In this document: one piece after another, positions 49,230 to 58,025 of the stretch
How positions within the stretch are numbered: the first letter of the stretch is position 1
Layout: every line of letters begins with the position of its first letter
Source: Micromonospora lupini
Lineage (GTDB): Bacteria; Actinomycetota; Actinomycetes; Mycobacteriales; Micromonosporaceae
Direction: 5' to 3'
Length of the DNA: 64,000 nt
Assembly (NCBI RefSeq): GCF_026342015.1
Contig: NZ_JAPENL010000001.1
Span: forward strand, 2,976,001 to 3,040,000
Position numbers and translations under genes: made by a program
Notes under the pieces: generated by a model
What the model was told of the DNA's origin: nothing
Database searches by the model: none
Seen by the model: only the letters and a program-made list of their open reading frames with translations

Positions 49230-50468
49230 TCAGCCGGCGCGCAGCTCCTCCAGCACCGCCCCGGCGGCACGCCAACCGCTTGCGAGAGCGCCCTGGATCG
49301 ATGGACTGTCCCGGTGGTCACCGGCCACGAACAGCCCCTCCCCCATCGAGACGGGCTTGCGCAGCCGTCCCTGCGGCGGCGGCGCGGCGGGCAGCGCGTC
49401 CGGGACGGCCACTGTGGTGAGGTGGGTCCAGTCGGCGGTGGATCGGCCGTACAGCCGGGTCAACTCGGCCCGGATGGTCGACTCGGGCGGGGCCTTCGGA
49501 CCCACCACCGACGTGGCCACGAGGTGCCGCCCGGCGGGCGCGTACGTGCTGACGGCGTTGCTGAGCACCACCGTGTTCGCCACGATCTCCCGCCGCTCGC
49601 CGTCGACGAGCAGGATCGGCTCGGCGAGCGGCGGCTCGGGCGCGCTGTGGTAGTAGGTCGTGTAGCTGTGCATGCGTACCGTCGCCAGGGCCGGCAGCAG
49701 CGCGGCCGCGGCGGGCGGGTCGACGGCGACCACGACGGCCCGGCAGCGGATGTCGCCGGCCTGCGTGCGGACCAGGCCGGGCGCGACCTGCGCGACAGGG
49801 GTGTCCAGGTCGAGCAGGTCGGCGGGCAGCGGATCGGCGATGGCCCGCGGCAGCGCGGCCATCCCCTCGGCGGGCAGGCCGATCCGGCCGCGGGCGAACG
49901 AGCGCAGCACCATCGCGAGCACGTGGCTGGACGTGGCCAGCTCCCGGTCGATGAACACGCCGGACAGGAACGGTCGCAGCAGCTCCTCGATGATCGCGTC
50001 GGAGAGACCGGCGCGGCGCAGCGCCGTCTCGGCGGTCGTCTCCGGCGCGGAGAGCAGCCGGGACACCGGCAGCGTGGCGCAGCCGGTGGCGAGGGCGGCG
50101 AAGCGCAGCCGGTCGAGCAACGAGCCCACACCTGCCAGCGCGGTGCCGGGGGCCCCGGTCGGCTCCCGCAGAGGGTTGACCAGCCGCAGCAGGTCGTCGC
50201 CCCGGCGCACAAGCACCCCGGACGTGAAGTAGCCGAGGTCGAGCCGGTCGGTGTCGAGCAGCGTGCCGAGCCGCGGGTACGCCGTGTTGAGCACCTGGAA
50301 ACCCCTGTCGATCAGGTATCCGTCGACGACGTCGGTGGCGACGCGACCGCCGAGCCGGCCGCCGGCTTCCAGCAGCCGCCAGGGCACGCCGGCGCGGTGC
50401 AGCCGGCGGGCGGCGGCGAGGCCGGCAAGGCCGCCGCCGACGACGACCACGTCGGTCTCAGCCAGCAT
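49230..50468 (-). CDS. FAD-dependent amine oxidase-like protein
   Basis: 412 residues. The FAD-binding GxGxxG is VVVGGGLAGLAAARRL (7-22), with GGRLGGRV (36-43) as the second FAD motif and GLFVAGDHRDSPSIQGA near the C-terminus, as in protoporphyrinogen oxidase and phytoene desaturase relatives. Substrate unknown. It overlaps the MMPL gene by 11 bases, suggesting that the exporter and the oxidase serve one lipid or terpenoid pathway. Confidence 0.82.
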   Translation of the reverse strand: MLAETDVVVVGGGLAGLAAARRLHRAGVPWRLLEAGGRLGGRVATDVVDGYLIDRGFQVLNTAYPRLGTLLDTDRLDLGYFTSGVLVRRGDDLLRLVNPLREPTGAPGTALAGVGSLLDRLRFAALATGCATLPVSRLLSAPETTAETALRRAGLSDAIIEELLRPFLSGVFIDRELATSSHVLAMVLRSFARGRIGLPAEGMAALPRAIADPLPADLLDLDTPVAQVAPGLVRTQAGDIRCRAVVVAVDPPAAAALLPALATVRMHSYTTYYHSAPEPPLAEPILLVDGERREIVANTVVLSNAVSTYAPAGRHLVATSVVGPKAPPESTIRAELTRLYGRSTADWTHLTTVAVPDALPAAPPPQGRLRKPVSMGEGLFVAGDHRDSPSIQGALASGWRAAGAVLEELRAG

Positions 50469-52581
50469 CGCGCGCCTCCCGCTCGCCGTTCGCCCGGGAC
50501 AACCGGCCCGGCCACCAGACCTTCGGCCCGATGTCGTACGCGAGCGCGGGCACCAGCAGCGACCGGACGATGATCGTGTCGATCAGTACCCCGATCGCGA
50601 CTGCGGTACCCAACTCGACGAGGATCACCAGCGGCAGGACGGCCAGGGCGGAGAACGTCGCGGCGAGCACGATGCCGGCGGAGGTGATCACCCCGCCGGT
50701 GACGGCGAGGCCGGCGAGCACGCCGGCGCGGGTGCCCCGTTTGACCGACTCCTCCCGCACCCGGCTCATCAGGAAGATGTTGTAGTCGATCCCGAGGGCG
50801 ACCAGGAAGACGAACGCGAACAGCGGGAACGACGAGTCCACGCCGGGGAAGTCGAAGACGTGGCGGAACAGCAGCGCGCAGAGGCCGAGGGTGGCCGCGA
50901 AGCTGAGCAGCACCGTGGCGATGAGCAGCACGGGAGCGAGGAGGGCTCGTAGCAGCAGGGCCAGGATGACCGCGATGACTAGCAGTACCACCGGGATGAT
51001 GACGTTCTGGTCGCGCTTCGCGGCGTCGGAGGTGTCCACGTTGATCGCGGTGAAGCCGCCGACCACGGCGTCCGCGCCGGGCACCTGGTGTACGGCCACC
51101 CGCAGCTCGCGGATGGTCCGCTCGGCGCCGTCGCTGTCGGGCGGGTCGGCGAGCGTCGCCTCCAACTGCACCCGCCCGTCGACGACCTTGGGCGGGGCAT
51201 TCCCCTCGGGCGGGCCGGTCTGTGGGCCGCTGGAGAGCGGACGGACGTCGGCGACGCCGCGTACGCCCTGGGCCGCCTGCGCCACCTGCCGCGCGGTCTG
51301 CTCGGTGGTGAAGATGGTGGCCGGGCTGCCGGTGCCGGCCGGGTAGTGGCGGGCGATCACTTCCTGGCCGTCCACCGAGTCGGTGCGCTGGGTGAACAGG
51401 TCGGACTGCCCGAGGGTGGTCGCACCGAGCTGGGTCAGGCCGAGCGTGAGGAGAGCCAGGACGACTGCGGTGCTCAGCCAGATCGGTCGGGCGTGCCGGG
51501 CCACGAAACCGGCGATGCGACTCCAGATGCCGTGCTCGGCCTGCGGATCGGCCTGGTCGGCTCGGGGACGGCGGGGCCAGAACGCCCACCGGCCGCCGAG
51601 CACCAGCAGCGCGGGCAGGAAGGTGAGCATCACCAGCAGCGTGGCGGCGATGCCGATGGCGGCGACCGGGCCGAGCGCCCGGTTGGAGTTGAGGCTGGAC
51701 AGCAGCAGGCAGAGCAGGCTGACGATGACAGTGCCGCCGGACGCGATGATGGCCGGTGCGGCACCCCTCCACGCGGCGCGCATCGCGTCCCACGGGCGGT
51801 CGTGCCGGTGCAGCTCCTCCCGGTAGCGGGCGATCATCAGCAGCGCGTAGTCGGTGCCGGCGCCGAAGACCAGCACGGTGAGGATGCCCTGTGCCTGGCC
51901 GTTGAGCTTGACGATGTCGGCGTCGGCGAGCAGGTAGACGAAGACCGAGGCCAGCGCGTACGACATTCCGGCGGCCAGCAGCGGAAAGATCCACAGGACC
52001 GGGCTGCGGTAGACGATCAGCAGGATGACCAGCACCACCACGAGCGTGACGAGCAGCAGTGGCCCGTCGATGGCGGAGAACACCTTGATCAGGTCGGCGA
52101 GCAGGCCGGCCGGGCCGGCGACGTCCACGGTGAGCCCGTCCCGGTCGCCGCCGGCGAGGTCGCGCACCTGTTCGACGACCGCGCTGATCTCCTCGCCCTC
52201 GGCGTCGTCCACGGGCACGACGACCTGGAGCGCCTGACCGTCCTCGCTGGGGATCGGCGGGGGAAGCGGGGTGACCACGCCGGGGATCTGGGCGAACCGG
52301 GCGGCGTCGGCAGCCACCCGCTGCCGGTCGGCGTCGGTGATTCCCGTCGACCGCTCGTAGACGACAAGAGCAGGCACGGTCTGCCGGTCGACGAAGCCAC
52401 CGGCGAGGTCCTGGGCACGGGTCGCCTCGGCGTCGGTGGGCAGGAAGGCGGCGTTGTCGTTGGTGGCGACCTCGCTGAGCCGCCCGGCGTACGGGCCGGC
52501 CACGCCGCCGATCACCAGCCAGGCCAGCACGACCGCCACCGCGATCAGTGTGGCCCGGCCGAAGCCACCTCGTCCGGACAT
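50458..52581 (-). CDS. MMPL-family exporter
   Basis: 707 residues. Two halves each of a large outer loop and a bundle of helices, with the paired motifs GAGTDYALL (near 240) and LVALGIDYNIF (near 560) whose Asp-Tyr pairs carry the proton path in MmpL/RND proteins. These pumps export lipids, siderophores or drugs. ATG at 52581 is preceded by GGGGTGAG; a GTG at 52590 would add three residues. Genes for the FAD enzyme follow in the same transcript. Confidence 0.9.
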   Translation of the reverse strand: MSGRGGFGRATLIAVAVVLAWLVIGGVAGPYAGRLSEVATNDNAAFLPTDAEATRAQDLAGGFVDRQTVPALVVYERSTGITDADRQRVAADAARFAQIPGVVTPLPPPIPSEDGQALQVVVPVDDAEGEEISAVVEQVRDLAGGDRDGLTVDVAGPAGLLADLIKVFSAIDGPLLLVTLVVVLVILLIVYRSPVLWIFPLLAAGMSYALASVFVYLLADADIVKLNGQAQGILTVLVFGAGTDYALLMIARYREELHRHDRPWDAMRAAWRGAAPAIIASGGTVIVSLLCLLLSSLNSNRALGPVAAIGIAATLLVMLTFLPALLVLGGRWAFWPRRPRADQADPQAEHGIWSRIAGFVARHARPIWLSTAVVLALLTLGLTQLGATTLGQSDLFTQRTDSVDGQEVIARHYPAGTGSPATIFTTEQTARQVAQAAQGVRGVADVRPLSSGPQTGPPEGNAPPKVVDGRVQLEATLADPPDSDGAERTIRELRVAVHQVPGADAVVGGFTAINVDTSDAAKRDQNVIIPVVLLVIAVILALLLRALLAPVLLIATVLLSFAATLGLCALLFRHVFDFPGVDSSFPLFAFVFLVALGIDYNIFLMSRVREESVKRGTRAGVLAGLAVTGGVITSAGIVLAATFSALAVLPLVILVELGTAVAIGVLIDTIIVRSLLVPALAYDIGPKVWWPGRLSRANGEREARDAG

Positions 52582-52739
52582 GGCGCTCACCCCAAGAATC
52601 GACGCATCAATCGACGCAGCGGGAGTCTAAGTCGACATCGACCATCCTGCCGGGCGAGCGCGTCGAGGGAGGGCGAAACCGGGTGGCCGCAGACGAAAAC
52701 GCCCGTCGGCGTACTGCCGACGGGCGCTGGGTGGAGAAG

Positions 52740-52812
52740 CTCCCCCGATTGGACTCGAACCAATAACCTGCCGGTTAACAGCCGGCTGCTCTGCCAATTG
52801 AGCTACAGGGGA
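52740..52812 (-). tRNA. tRNA-Asn (anticodon GTT)
   Basis: Cloverleaf read on the minus strand: acceptor TCCCCTG with CGGGGGA, D-arm AGCTCAATTGGCAGAGC, anticodon loop CTGTTAA, T-arm TTGGTTCGAGTCCAA. No encoded CCA. Confidence 0.95.
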
Positions 52813-53104
52813 TCGTGCACCGCCTGGGACCGGATCTCGCCGGTGCCCTGCGACGGGACAAGAGTACAGGACATCCCCCGGTGATGGTCCAGTGGGTTCC
52901 ACAGGCATCGGCCTTGATCCACATTCGCAGCTCAGCGCCGCGCCCGGATCGCAATCGGGGCAAATCGCCATCCCGGCACAAGCAGGCTTGAGCGGGGAGC
53001 AGGATGGGTAGTTAGCTGCGGACAGAGGACGCAGGCGCGAATTGGTCGCGCCCGACGGGGCAACCCGCCGGCGCGACGGCGCGTCAGGTACGGAAGGAGC
53101 CGCC

Positions 53105-53518
53105 ATGCGCGGAAAGATCATGTTTCTTGGCGGGCTGGCTGCGGGATTCGTCCTGGGCGCCCGTGCCGGCCGGGAGAAGTACGAAGAGCTCGTGGTTCGG
53201 GGCCGCAAGGTGCTCGACCACCCGACCGTCCAGGAGGCGGCCGGGGTCGCGCAGGCCCAAGCCAACAAGCTCTACAGCGAGGGCAAGGACAAGCTCGGCC
53301 AGACCAAGCTGGGCGAGAAGCTGGGCAACGGCAGCACCGGCAAGCAGGAGCTGACCGCCGCCGACGACGCGTTCGCCGGCACGCCCGCCACGGTGGGCGC
53401 CAAGGTGGGCTCCGGCTCGACGGGCAGCAGCACGGTCGGCACGACCTCCGGGTCGCCGTCGGCCACCACCCCCCGCACCAAGCCGTCCGGCTCGGGCACC
53501 AACGGCAGCACGCTCTGA
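53105..53518 (+). CDS. YtxH-like small protein
   Basis: 137 residues. MRGKIMFLGGLAAGFVLGAR is a short membrane or amphipathic helix followed by AGREKYEELVVRGRKVLDHP, the pattern of YtxH-domain proteins. The rest is a repetitive Gly/Ser/Thr tail. ATG has GGAAGGAG five bases upstream. YtxH proteins are linked to envelope stress in other bacteria; the role here is unknown. The 292 bases before it, after tRNA-Asn, hold no supported gene. Confidence 0.8.
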   Translation: MRGKIMFLGGLAAGFVLGARAGREKYEELVVRGRKVLDHPTVQEAAGVAQAQANKLYSEGKDKLGQTKLGEKLGNGSTGKQELTAADDAFAGTPATVGAKVGSGSTGSSTVGTTSGSPSATTPRTKPSGSGTNGSTL

Positions 53519-53548
53519 TCCACCGCACGTAGACCCATCGCACGTCAA

Positions 53549-53578
53549 CGGGCCGGTCGCCGAGAGGCGACCGGCCCG
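53549..53578. terminator. Hairpin between convergent genes
   Basis: A perfect 13-bp stem, CGGGCCGGTCGCC with GGCGACCGGCCCG, encloses a GAGA loop. It lies between the rightward YtxH gene and the leftward isomerase gene and can stop both transcripts, although no T-run follows on either side. Confidence 0.75.
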
Positions 53579-53597
53579 CTGTCTGTCCGGGTGCCGG

Positions 53598-54605
53598 TCA
53601 GTCCTTGCTGCTGAACGCCGCGTCGAAGGCGGCGGTCGGGGCGTCGAAGGCGAGCCGGCGGACGAACTGCAGCGCCTCCGGGGCACCGACCAGGCGATCC
53701 ATCCCGGCGTCCTCCCACTCGACGGAGATCGGGCCGGTGTAGCCGATCGCGTTCAACGCCCGGAAGCAGTCCTCCCAGGGCACGTCGCCGTGCCCGGTGG
53801 AGACGAAGTCCCAGCCGCGGCGCAGGTCGGCCCAGGGCAGGTGCGAGGCGAGCCGGCCGCGTCGACCGTCGCCGGTACGCACCTTCGCGTCCTTGCAGTC
53901 CACGTGGTAGATCCGGTCGGCGAAGTCGAAGATGAAGTTCACCGGGTCCAGCTCCTGCCAGACGAAGTGGGACGGGTCCCAGTTCAGCCCGAACGCGGGC
54001 CGGTTGCCGATCGCCTCAAGCGTCCGCTTCGTCGTCCAGTAGTCGTACGCGATCTCGCTTGGGTGCACCTCGTGCGCGAATCGCACCCCGACCTCGTCGA
54101 ACACGTCGAGGATGGGGTTCCACCGGTCGGCGAAGTCCTGGTAGCCGCGCTCGATCATCGACGGCGGCACCGGCGGGAACATCGCCAGGGTGTGCCAGAT
54201 CGACGACCCGGTGAATCCGACGACGGTCTTCACGCCCAGCTTCGCCGCCGCCCGCGCGGTGTCCTTGATCTCCTCGGCGGCCCGCTGGCGGACCCCCTCG
54301 GGCTCCCCGTCGCCCCAGATCCGGGCGGGCAGGATGTCCTGGTGCCGTTCGTCGATCGGATGGTCACAGACCGCCTGCCCGACGAGGTGGTTGGAGATCG
54401 TGAAGACCTCGAGGTTGTGCTTCGCGAGCGTCTCCCGCTTGCGGTCGACGTACGAGTCGTCGGCGAGCGCCTTGTCGACCTCGAAGTGGTCGCCCCAGCA
54501 GGCGATCTCCAGACCGTCGTAGCCCCACTCGGAGGCGAGCCGGCAGACCTCCTCGAACGGAAGGTCGGCCCACTGGCCGGTGAAGAGCGTGATGGGTCGC
54601 GCCAT
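53598..54605 (-). CDS. TIM-barrel sugar phosphate isomerase/epimerase family
   Basis: 335 residues of the xylose isomerase-like / AP-endonuclease-2 fold. Metal ligands lie in [33 protein letters not shown] and [10 protein letters not shown]. Proteins like this act on inositol derivatives or 3-keto-sugars. Near the ThuA/DUF1080 and dehydrogenase genes downstream of the repeat-rich spacer, a sugar-oxidation role is plausible. It is a separate transcription unit ending at the hairpin 53549-53578. Confidence 0.85.
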   Translation of the reverse strand: MARPITLFTGQWADLPFEEVCRLASEWGYDGLEIACWGDHFEVDKALADDSYVDRKRETLAKHNLEVFTISNHLVGQAVCDHPIDERHQDILPARIWGDGEPEGVRQRAAEEIKDTARAAAKLGVKTVVGFTGSSIWHTLAMFPPVPPSMIERGYQDFADRWNPILDVFDEVGVRFAHEVHPSEIAYDYWTTKRTLEAIGNRPAFGLNWDPSHFVWQELDPVNFIFDFADRIYHVDCKDAKVRTGDGRRGRLASHLPWADLRRGWDFVSTGHGDVPWEDCFRALNAIGYTGPISVEWEDAGMDRLVGAPEALQFVRRLAFDAPTAAFDAAFSSKD

Positions 54606-54818
54606 TGTCCTTCTCCCCTGATGTGATGGGGATTCCGTTGTGCGGACCGGGGCGAGGGTGACCGGTCAGACCGGTACGCGGGACCGGGGCGGAACACCGG
54701 TGGGTGCCGAGCGCACCTGAGCCCGGCGGGTTGCGCCTCCCACCGGGTCACCGGCCACCGTCACGGTCGCCGCCCCCACCCTATTTCCGTCGGGCCCCAT
54801 CGCGAAAGCCCCGGATCG

Positions 54819-55322
54819 TCACTCGGCCGCCTCTTCGGGCGCGGGCAGGACCGCGCGGACGGTGAACCCGCCGCCCGGATTCGGGCCGGCGAAGAAGGTG
54901 CCGCCGACCCGCTCGGCGCGTCCGCGCACCCCGGCCAGCCCTCGCCTGACGCCCCGGGGCTCCCCCGCCGGCGTCGCGGCGTCGGCGCCCTCGTCGCGTA
55001 CCTCGATGGTGACGCCCTCGGCGTCGTAGCGCAGCCGGACCGCGACCGCAGCGCCGGGGGCGTGCCGGCGCGCGTCGGCCAGCGACTCCTCGATGATCCG
55101 GTACGCCGCCACGTCCACCGCCCCGGGCAGCGGCCGGGGTGCCCCGCCGAGGCTCCAGCGCACGGGCTGGCCCGCCGCGAAGCCCTCCACCAAGGCGTCG
55201 ATACGGTTCAGGCTGGGGGCCGGCCCGGTCAACGGATCGGGCTCCTCGATCCGGTGCAACGCCGCGCGCAGGCGGTGCTGCTGCGTCCGCACCATCCGGC
55301 GCCATCGCGCGAAACGCCCCAT
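54819..55322 (-). CDS. Orphan histidine-kinase ATPase domain
   Basis: 167 residues from an ATG. It has an N-box variant (AAYRIIEESLADARRHAPGA), IEVRDEG as the G1 box and a Gly-rich end (NPGGGFTVRAVLPAPEE), so it is the ATP-binding part of a NarL-family sensor kinase. There is no sensor region and no His phosphorylation site. The N-box Asn is changed to Asp. It could be a decayed kinase or an anti-sigma-like ATPase. No response regulator gene is next to it. The long repeats upstream suggest rearrangement here. Confidence 0.6.
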   Translation of the reverse strand: MGRFARWRRMVRTQQHRLRAALHRIEEPDPLTGPAPSLNRIDALVEGFAAGQPVRWSLGGAPRPLPGAVDVAAYRIIEESLADARRHAPGAAVAVRLRYDAEGVTIEVRDEGADAATPAGEPRGVRRGLAGVRGRAERVGGTFFAGPNPGGGFTVRAVLPAPEEAAE

Positions 55323-55418
55323 GCTGGTCAAGGTACGGCAGCCGCCTGAGAGTGGACCGCCCGCGTCCACGCAACGCGCCCAACGACTCCGACCCCTCCG
55401 GCCGCTCCGGCTCCCTCG

Positions 55419-55565
55419 GTGCCGGCCGCTCCCGCCACTCCGGCGGCCCCTCGGCCCCAGCTCCGGCGGTGCGGCCGCTCCCGCCACTCCGGCGGCCCCC
55501 TCGGCCCCGGCTCCGCCGGTGCGGCCGCTCCCGCCACTCCGGCGGCCCCCTCGGCCCCGGCCGCT
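55419..55565. repeat. 50-bp tandem repeat, about 2.9 units
   Basis: Units start at 55419, 55469 and 55519, each with GGCCGCTCCCGCCACTCCGG and CTCGGCCCC. The copies differ at a few positions. A 50-bp period does not fit a coding repeat. It is probably a GC-rich minisatellite. Confidence 0.82.
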
Positions 55566-55583
55566 CCGGGCATGGATGGTCGA

Positions 55584-55631
55584 GAGGCATATACCTGTGA
55601 GTCATAACTATGACTCACAGGTATATGCCTC
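55584..55631. repeat. Perfect 48-bp palindrome
   Basis: Arms of 23 bp (55584-55606 and 55609-55631) are exact complements around a 2-base centre. The arm includes GCATATACCTGTGAGTCATA. It is markedly more AT-rich than its surroundings. A regulator-binding site or very stable terminator is likely. Confidence 0.88.
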
Positions 55632-55694
55632 GTCGGTGACATTGGCCTCGGCGAGGACGCGCCCGGTGAGGCGGAGCGCGTCCGCCGACGCTGC

Positions 55695-55758
55695 GGGTGA
55701 CGGCAGGAGCGGGTGACGGTAGCAGCGGGTGACGCCCGCAGCGAGTGACGCCCGCAGC
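55695..55758. repeat. 16-bp tandem repeat, four units
   Basis: Units at 55695, 55711, 55727 and 55743 follow GGGTGACGCCCGCAGC with small changes; a fifth degenerate unit begins at 55759. Each begins with GGGTGAC or GAGTGAC. Confidence 0.82.
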
Positions 55759-55840
55759 GAGTGGATCGCAGGGACCGCCGGCCGTGACCGGCGGCCCCTG
55801 CGCGCTCAGTGCGCCCGGTGGGCTCGGCGCGTTCGGCGGA

Positions 55841-57949
55841 TCAGGGCAGGGTCCACTTCTGGTTGGCCGCGCCGGTGCAGGTCCAGAGGTGGACGATGGT
55901 GCTGTCCGCCGAGTTGTTGCCGGAGACGTCCAGGCACTTGCCCGAGGACGCGTTGCGCAGGCTGCCGTCGGACTGGGCGGCCCAGTTCTGCGCGCCGGTG
56001 CCGTTGCAGGTCCAGAGCTGGATCTTGGTGCCGTCGGCGGTGCCGCTGCCGGACACGTCGAGGCACTTGCCGAGCGCCTTGATCGTCGAGTTCGGGGTCA
56101 CGGTCCAGGTCTGCGCCGTACTGCCGTTGCAGGTGTAGATCTGGATCTGGGTGCCGTCGGCCGTGGCGCCGCTGCGCACGTCCAGGCACTTGCCGGCGAG
56201 GCCCTTGACCGGGCCCACCCCGGTGCTTCCGCCGGTCCCCTTGACCAGGGTGAAGTCGTCCAGGTCGAAGAGCCCCGTGCCGCTACCGGTGAAGGTCAGA
56301 TAGAGGTTCTGGGTGCCGGACGGGACGTTGGAGAGCGCCGTGGTGACGTTGGCGTACGTGGTCCAACTGCCGGTGTTCGGCACCGCGACCGAGCCGAGCA
56401 CCGGGCCGGTGGCCGAGCCGGTGCGCACCTGGATGGTGCCGCCCGCTCCACCGGAGACGACGCGGGCCGTGAGCGAGGTGACGCCGGTCAGGTCCACGCC
56501 GTTGTACGCGGCCCAGTCACCCGGTTCGATGTAGCCGAGGGTCTGCCCACCGTTGGCGCCCGCCTTGGTGAACGCGGAGACGCCGTTGGCCGAGCTGAAC
56601 GCCTCGGCCTGGATCGTGCCGGTGGCCGGCGGCGTGGTGCCCAGCTCCTTGATCCGGATGTTGCGGAACGAGGCGTCGTCGCCGGTGCCGTGGTTCTGGA
56701 TGCCGATGTGGCCGGCCAGCGACCGTACCGGATTGGTGTTGGTGAAGTCGTTGATCTTCACCCCGTTGAGGAAGATCTGCAGCCGCTCGCCCTCGACAAG
56801 CAGCTCGTAGGTGTTCCACTCCCCGGGCGCGTTGAGCGCCGCGTCGCGGGCCGCGGTGTCCGCCGACTGGAAGGTGTAGACCGCGCCGGTGGTGCGGTCG
56901 ACCGCGTCGGTGGCGTCGATCTGGATCTCGTAACCGTTGTCCACCGCCGACCAGGGGTCACTCGACGGCGGGAAGCCGATGAAGATGCCGGAGTTGTCGT
57001 CCCCGGCCAGCTTCCAGTCCAGCTTCAGCGAGTAGTTGGTGAACTGCTTGGCGTTGTACCAGAACAACCCCATGCCGCCCACCGAGGTGAGGGTGGCGTC
57101 GGAGTTGGTGAAGCTACCCGGACCGGCCTGCGACCAGCCGGTCGTGGAGCCGTTGTAGAGCGGGGTGTAGCCGGTCTCGGGCCGGCAGTCGGCCTTGCTC
57201 CGACCGGCCGCGTACCGGATGCCGCCGAGGAGGTGGTTGCGGAAGTTCGGCTCGGCGTACGACGCCTGGGTGTGCCCGGCGCCGGTGTAGAAGGACCGGC
57301 CACCGCTGTAGCCCTTGCACCAGCTCAGCGGGTGGTCGGCGCCCATGCCGCCACCGGAGTACGACGACTCGTCGAGGGTGGCCAGCACGTGCGCGGTCGA
57401 CCGGGCGTTGGTGCGGTAGTTGTACCACTCGTCGGTGCGGGTCCAGGTCTGCGGCAGATGGCCGGTGGCCGCGTGCCCCCGGTCCTCCACCTTCATGTTG
57501 GCCTGCTGGATGGCCGGGTGCGAGGCGAACCACGCGCCGACCAGGTTGCCGTAGAACGGCCAGTCGTACTCGGTGTCCGCGGCCGCGTGCACACCCACGT
57601 ACCCGCGGCCGGAGCCGATGTACGACTCGAAGGCGGTCTGCTGGGTGGCGTCGAGCACGTCGCCTGTGGTGTTGAGGAAGACGACCGCCTCGTACTGGGC
57701 GAGGTTGCTCGTGGTGAACGCGGCGGCGTCCTCGGTGGCGGTCACGGTGAAGTTGTTCGCCGCACCGAGGTCACGGATGGTCTGGATGCCGACCGGGATC
57801 GCGTCGTGCCGGAAGCCGGCGGTCTTGGAGAAGACCAGCACGTCGTAGGGGGCGTCGGCGGCGCTGGCCGGGCTGGCCGGGGTGGTGCAGGCGATGACGG
57901 CGAGGGCGGCCAGGCCCGCACCGAGGACGGGTCGCAGGAGTCTGCGCAT
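55841..57949 (-). CDS. Secreted ThuA-DUF1080-CBM6-ricin B protein
   Basis: 702 residues. Signal peptide (about 1-31); ThuA domain (about 33-245, YDVLVFSKTAGFRHDAIP, VGVHAAADTEYDWPFYGNLV); DUF1080 / 3-keto-glycoside hydrolase-like domain (about 255-430, PLYNGSTTGWSQAGPGSF); CBM6-like domain (about 440-570); ricin-B trefoil (about 575-702, three GKCLDV repeats). The DUF1080 family is associated with cleavage of 3-keto-glycosides. Substrate binding would be by the two lectin-like domains. AGGAG lies six bases before the ATG, inside a small hairpin. Confidence 0.88.
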   Translation of the reverse strand: MRRLLRPVLGAGLAALAVIACTTPASPASAADAPYDVLVFSKTAGFRHDAIPVGIQTIRDLGAANNFTVTATEDAAAFTTSNLAQYEAVVFLNTTGDVLDATQQTAFESYIGSGRGYVGVHAAADTEYDWPFYGNLVGAWFASHPAIQQANMKVEDRGHAATGHLPQTWTRTDEWYNYRTNARSTAHVLATLDESSYSGGGMGADHPLSWCKGYSGGRSFYTGAGHTQASYAEPNFRNHLLGGIRYAAGRSKADCRPETGYTPLYNGSTTGWSQAGPGSFTNSDATLTSVGGMGLFWYNAKQFTNYSLKLDWKLAGDDNSGIFIGFPPSSDPWSAVDNGYEIQIDATDAVDRTTGAVYTFQSADTAARDAALNAPGEWNTYELLVEGERLQIFLNGVKINDFTNTNPVRSLAGHIGIQNHGTGDDASFRNIRIKELGTTPPATGTIQAEAFSSANGVSAFTKAGANGGQTLGYIEPGDWAAYNGVDLTGVTSLTARVVSGGAGGTIQVRTGSATGPVLGSVAVPNTGSWTTYANVTTALSNVPSGTQNLYLTFTGSGTGLFDLDDFTLVKGTGGSTGVGPVKGLAGKCLDVRSGATADGTQIQIYTCNGSTAQTWTVTPNSTIKALGKCLDVSGSGTADGTKIQLWTCNGTGAQNWAAQSDGSLRNASSGKCLDVSGNNSADSTIVHLWTCTGAANQKWTLP

Positions 57950-57956
57950 ATCGCTC

Positions 57957-57974
57957 TCCTAACTGTGGTTAGGA
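57957..57974 (-). promoter_or_regulatory. Hairpin covering the ribosome-binding site
   Basis: TCCTAAC and GTTAGGA form a 7-bp dyad with a TGTG loop; the AGGAG of the ThuA gene overlaps one arm. It could be an operator or a structure that limits translation. Related GTTAGGA dyads are often seen before secreted sugar-active genes in these bacteria, from memory. Confidence 0.45.
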
Positions 57975-58025
57975 AGGGCCCCTCGCCCCAACCGTAGGCG
58001 GTGACAAGGGGCCCCACCACTCAGC

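Larger units (their letters stand above)
55323..55840. other. Repeat-rich spacer without supported gene
   Basis: 518 bases between the kinase fragment and the ThuA gene. It holds 50-bp tandem repeats (55419-55565), a perfect 48-bp palindrome (55584-55631) and 16-bp tandem repeats (55695-55758). Open frames here encode only low-complexity Pro/Ala/Arg/Gly sequence and are rejected. Confidence 0.75.

Noticed and set aside
55419..55565. CRISPR-like array
   Set aside because: The 50-bp units are directly joined with no unique spacers and no cas genes are near.
55328..55642. Low-complexity frames across the spacer upstream of the kinase fragment
   Set aside because: They encode only Gly/Ala/Pro/Arg repeats generated by the 50-bp DNA repeats and run through the palindrome.
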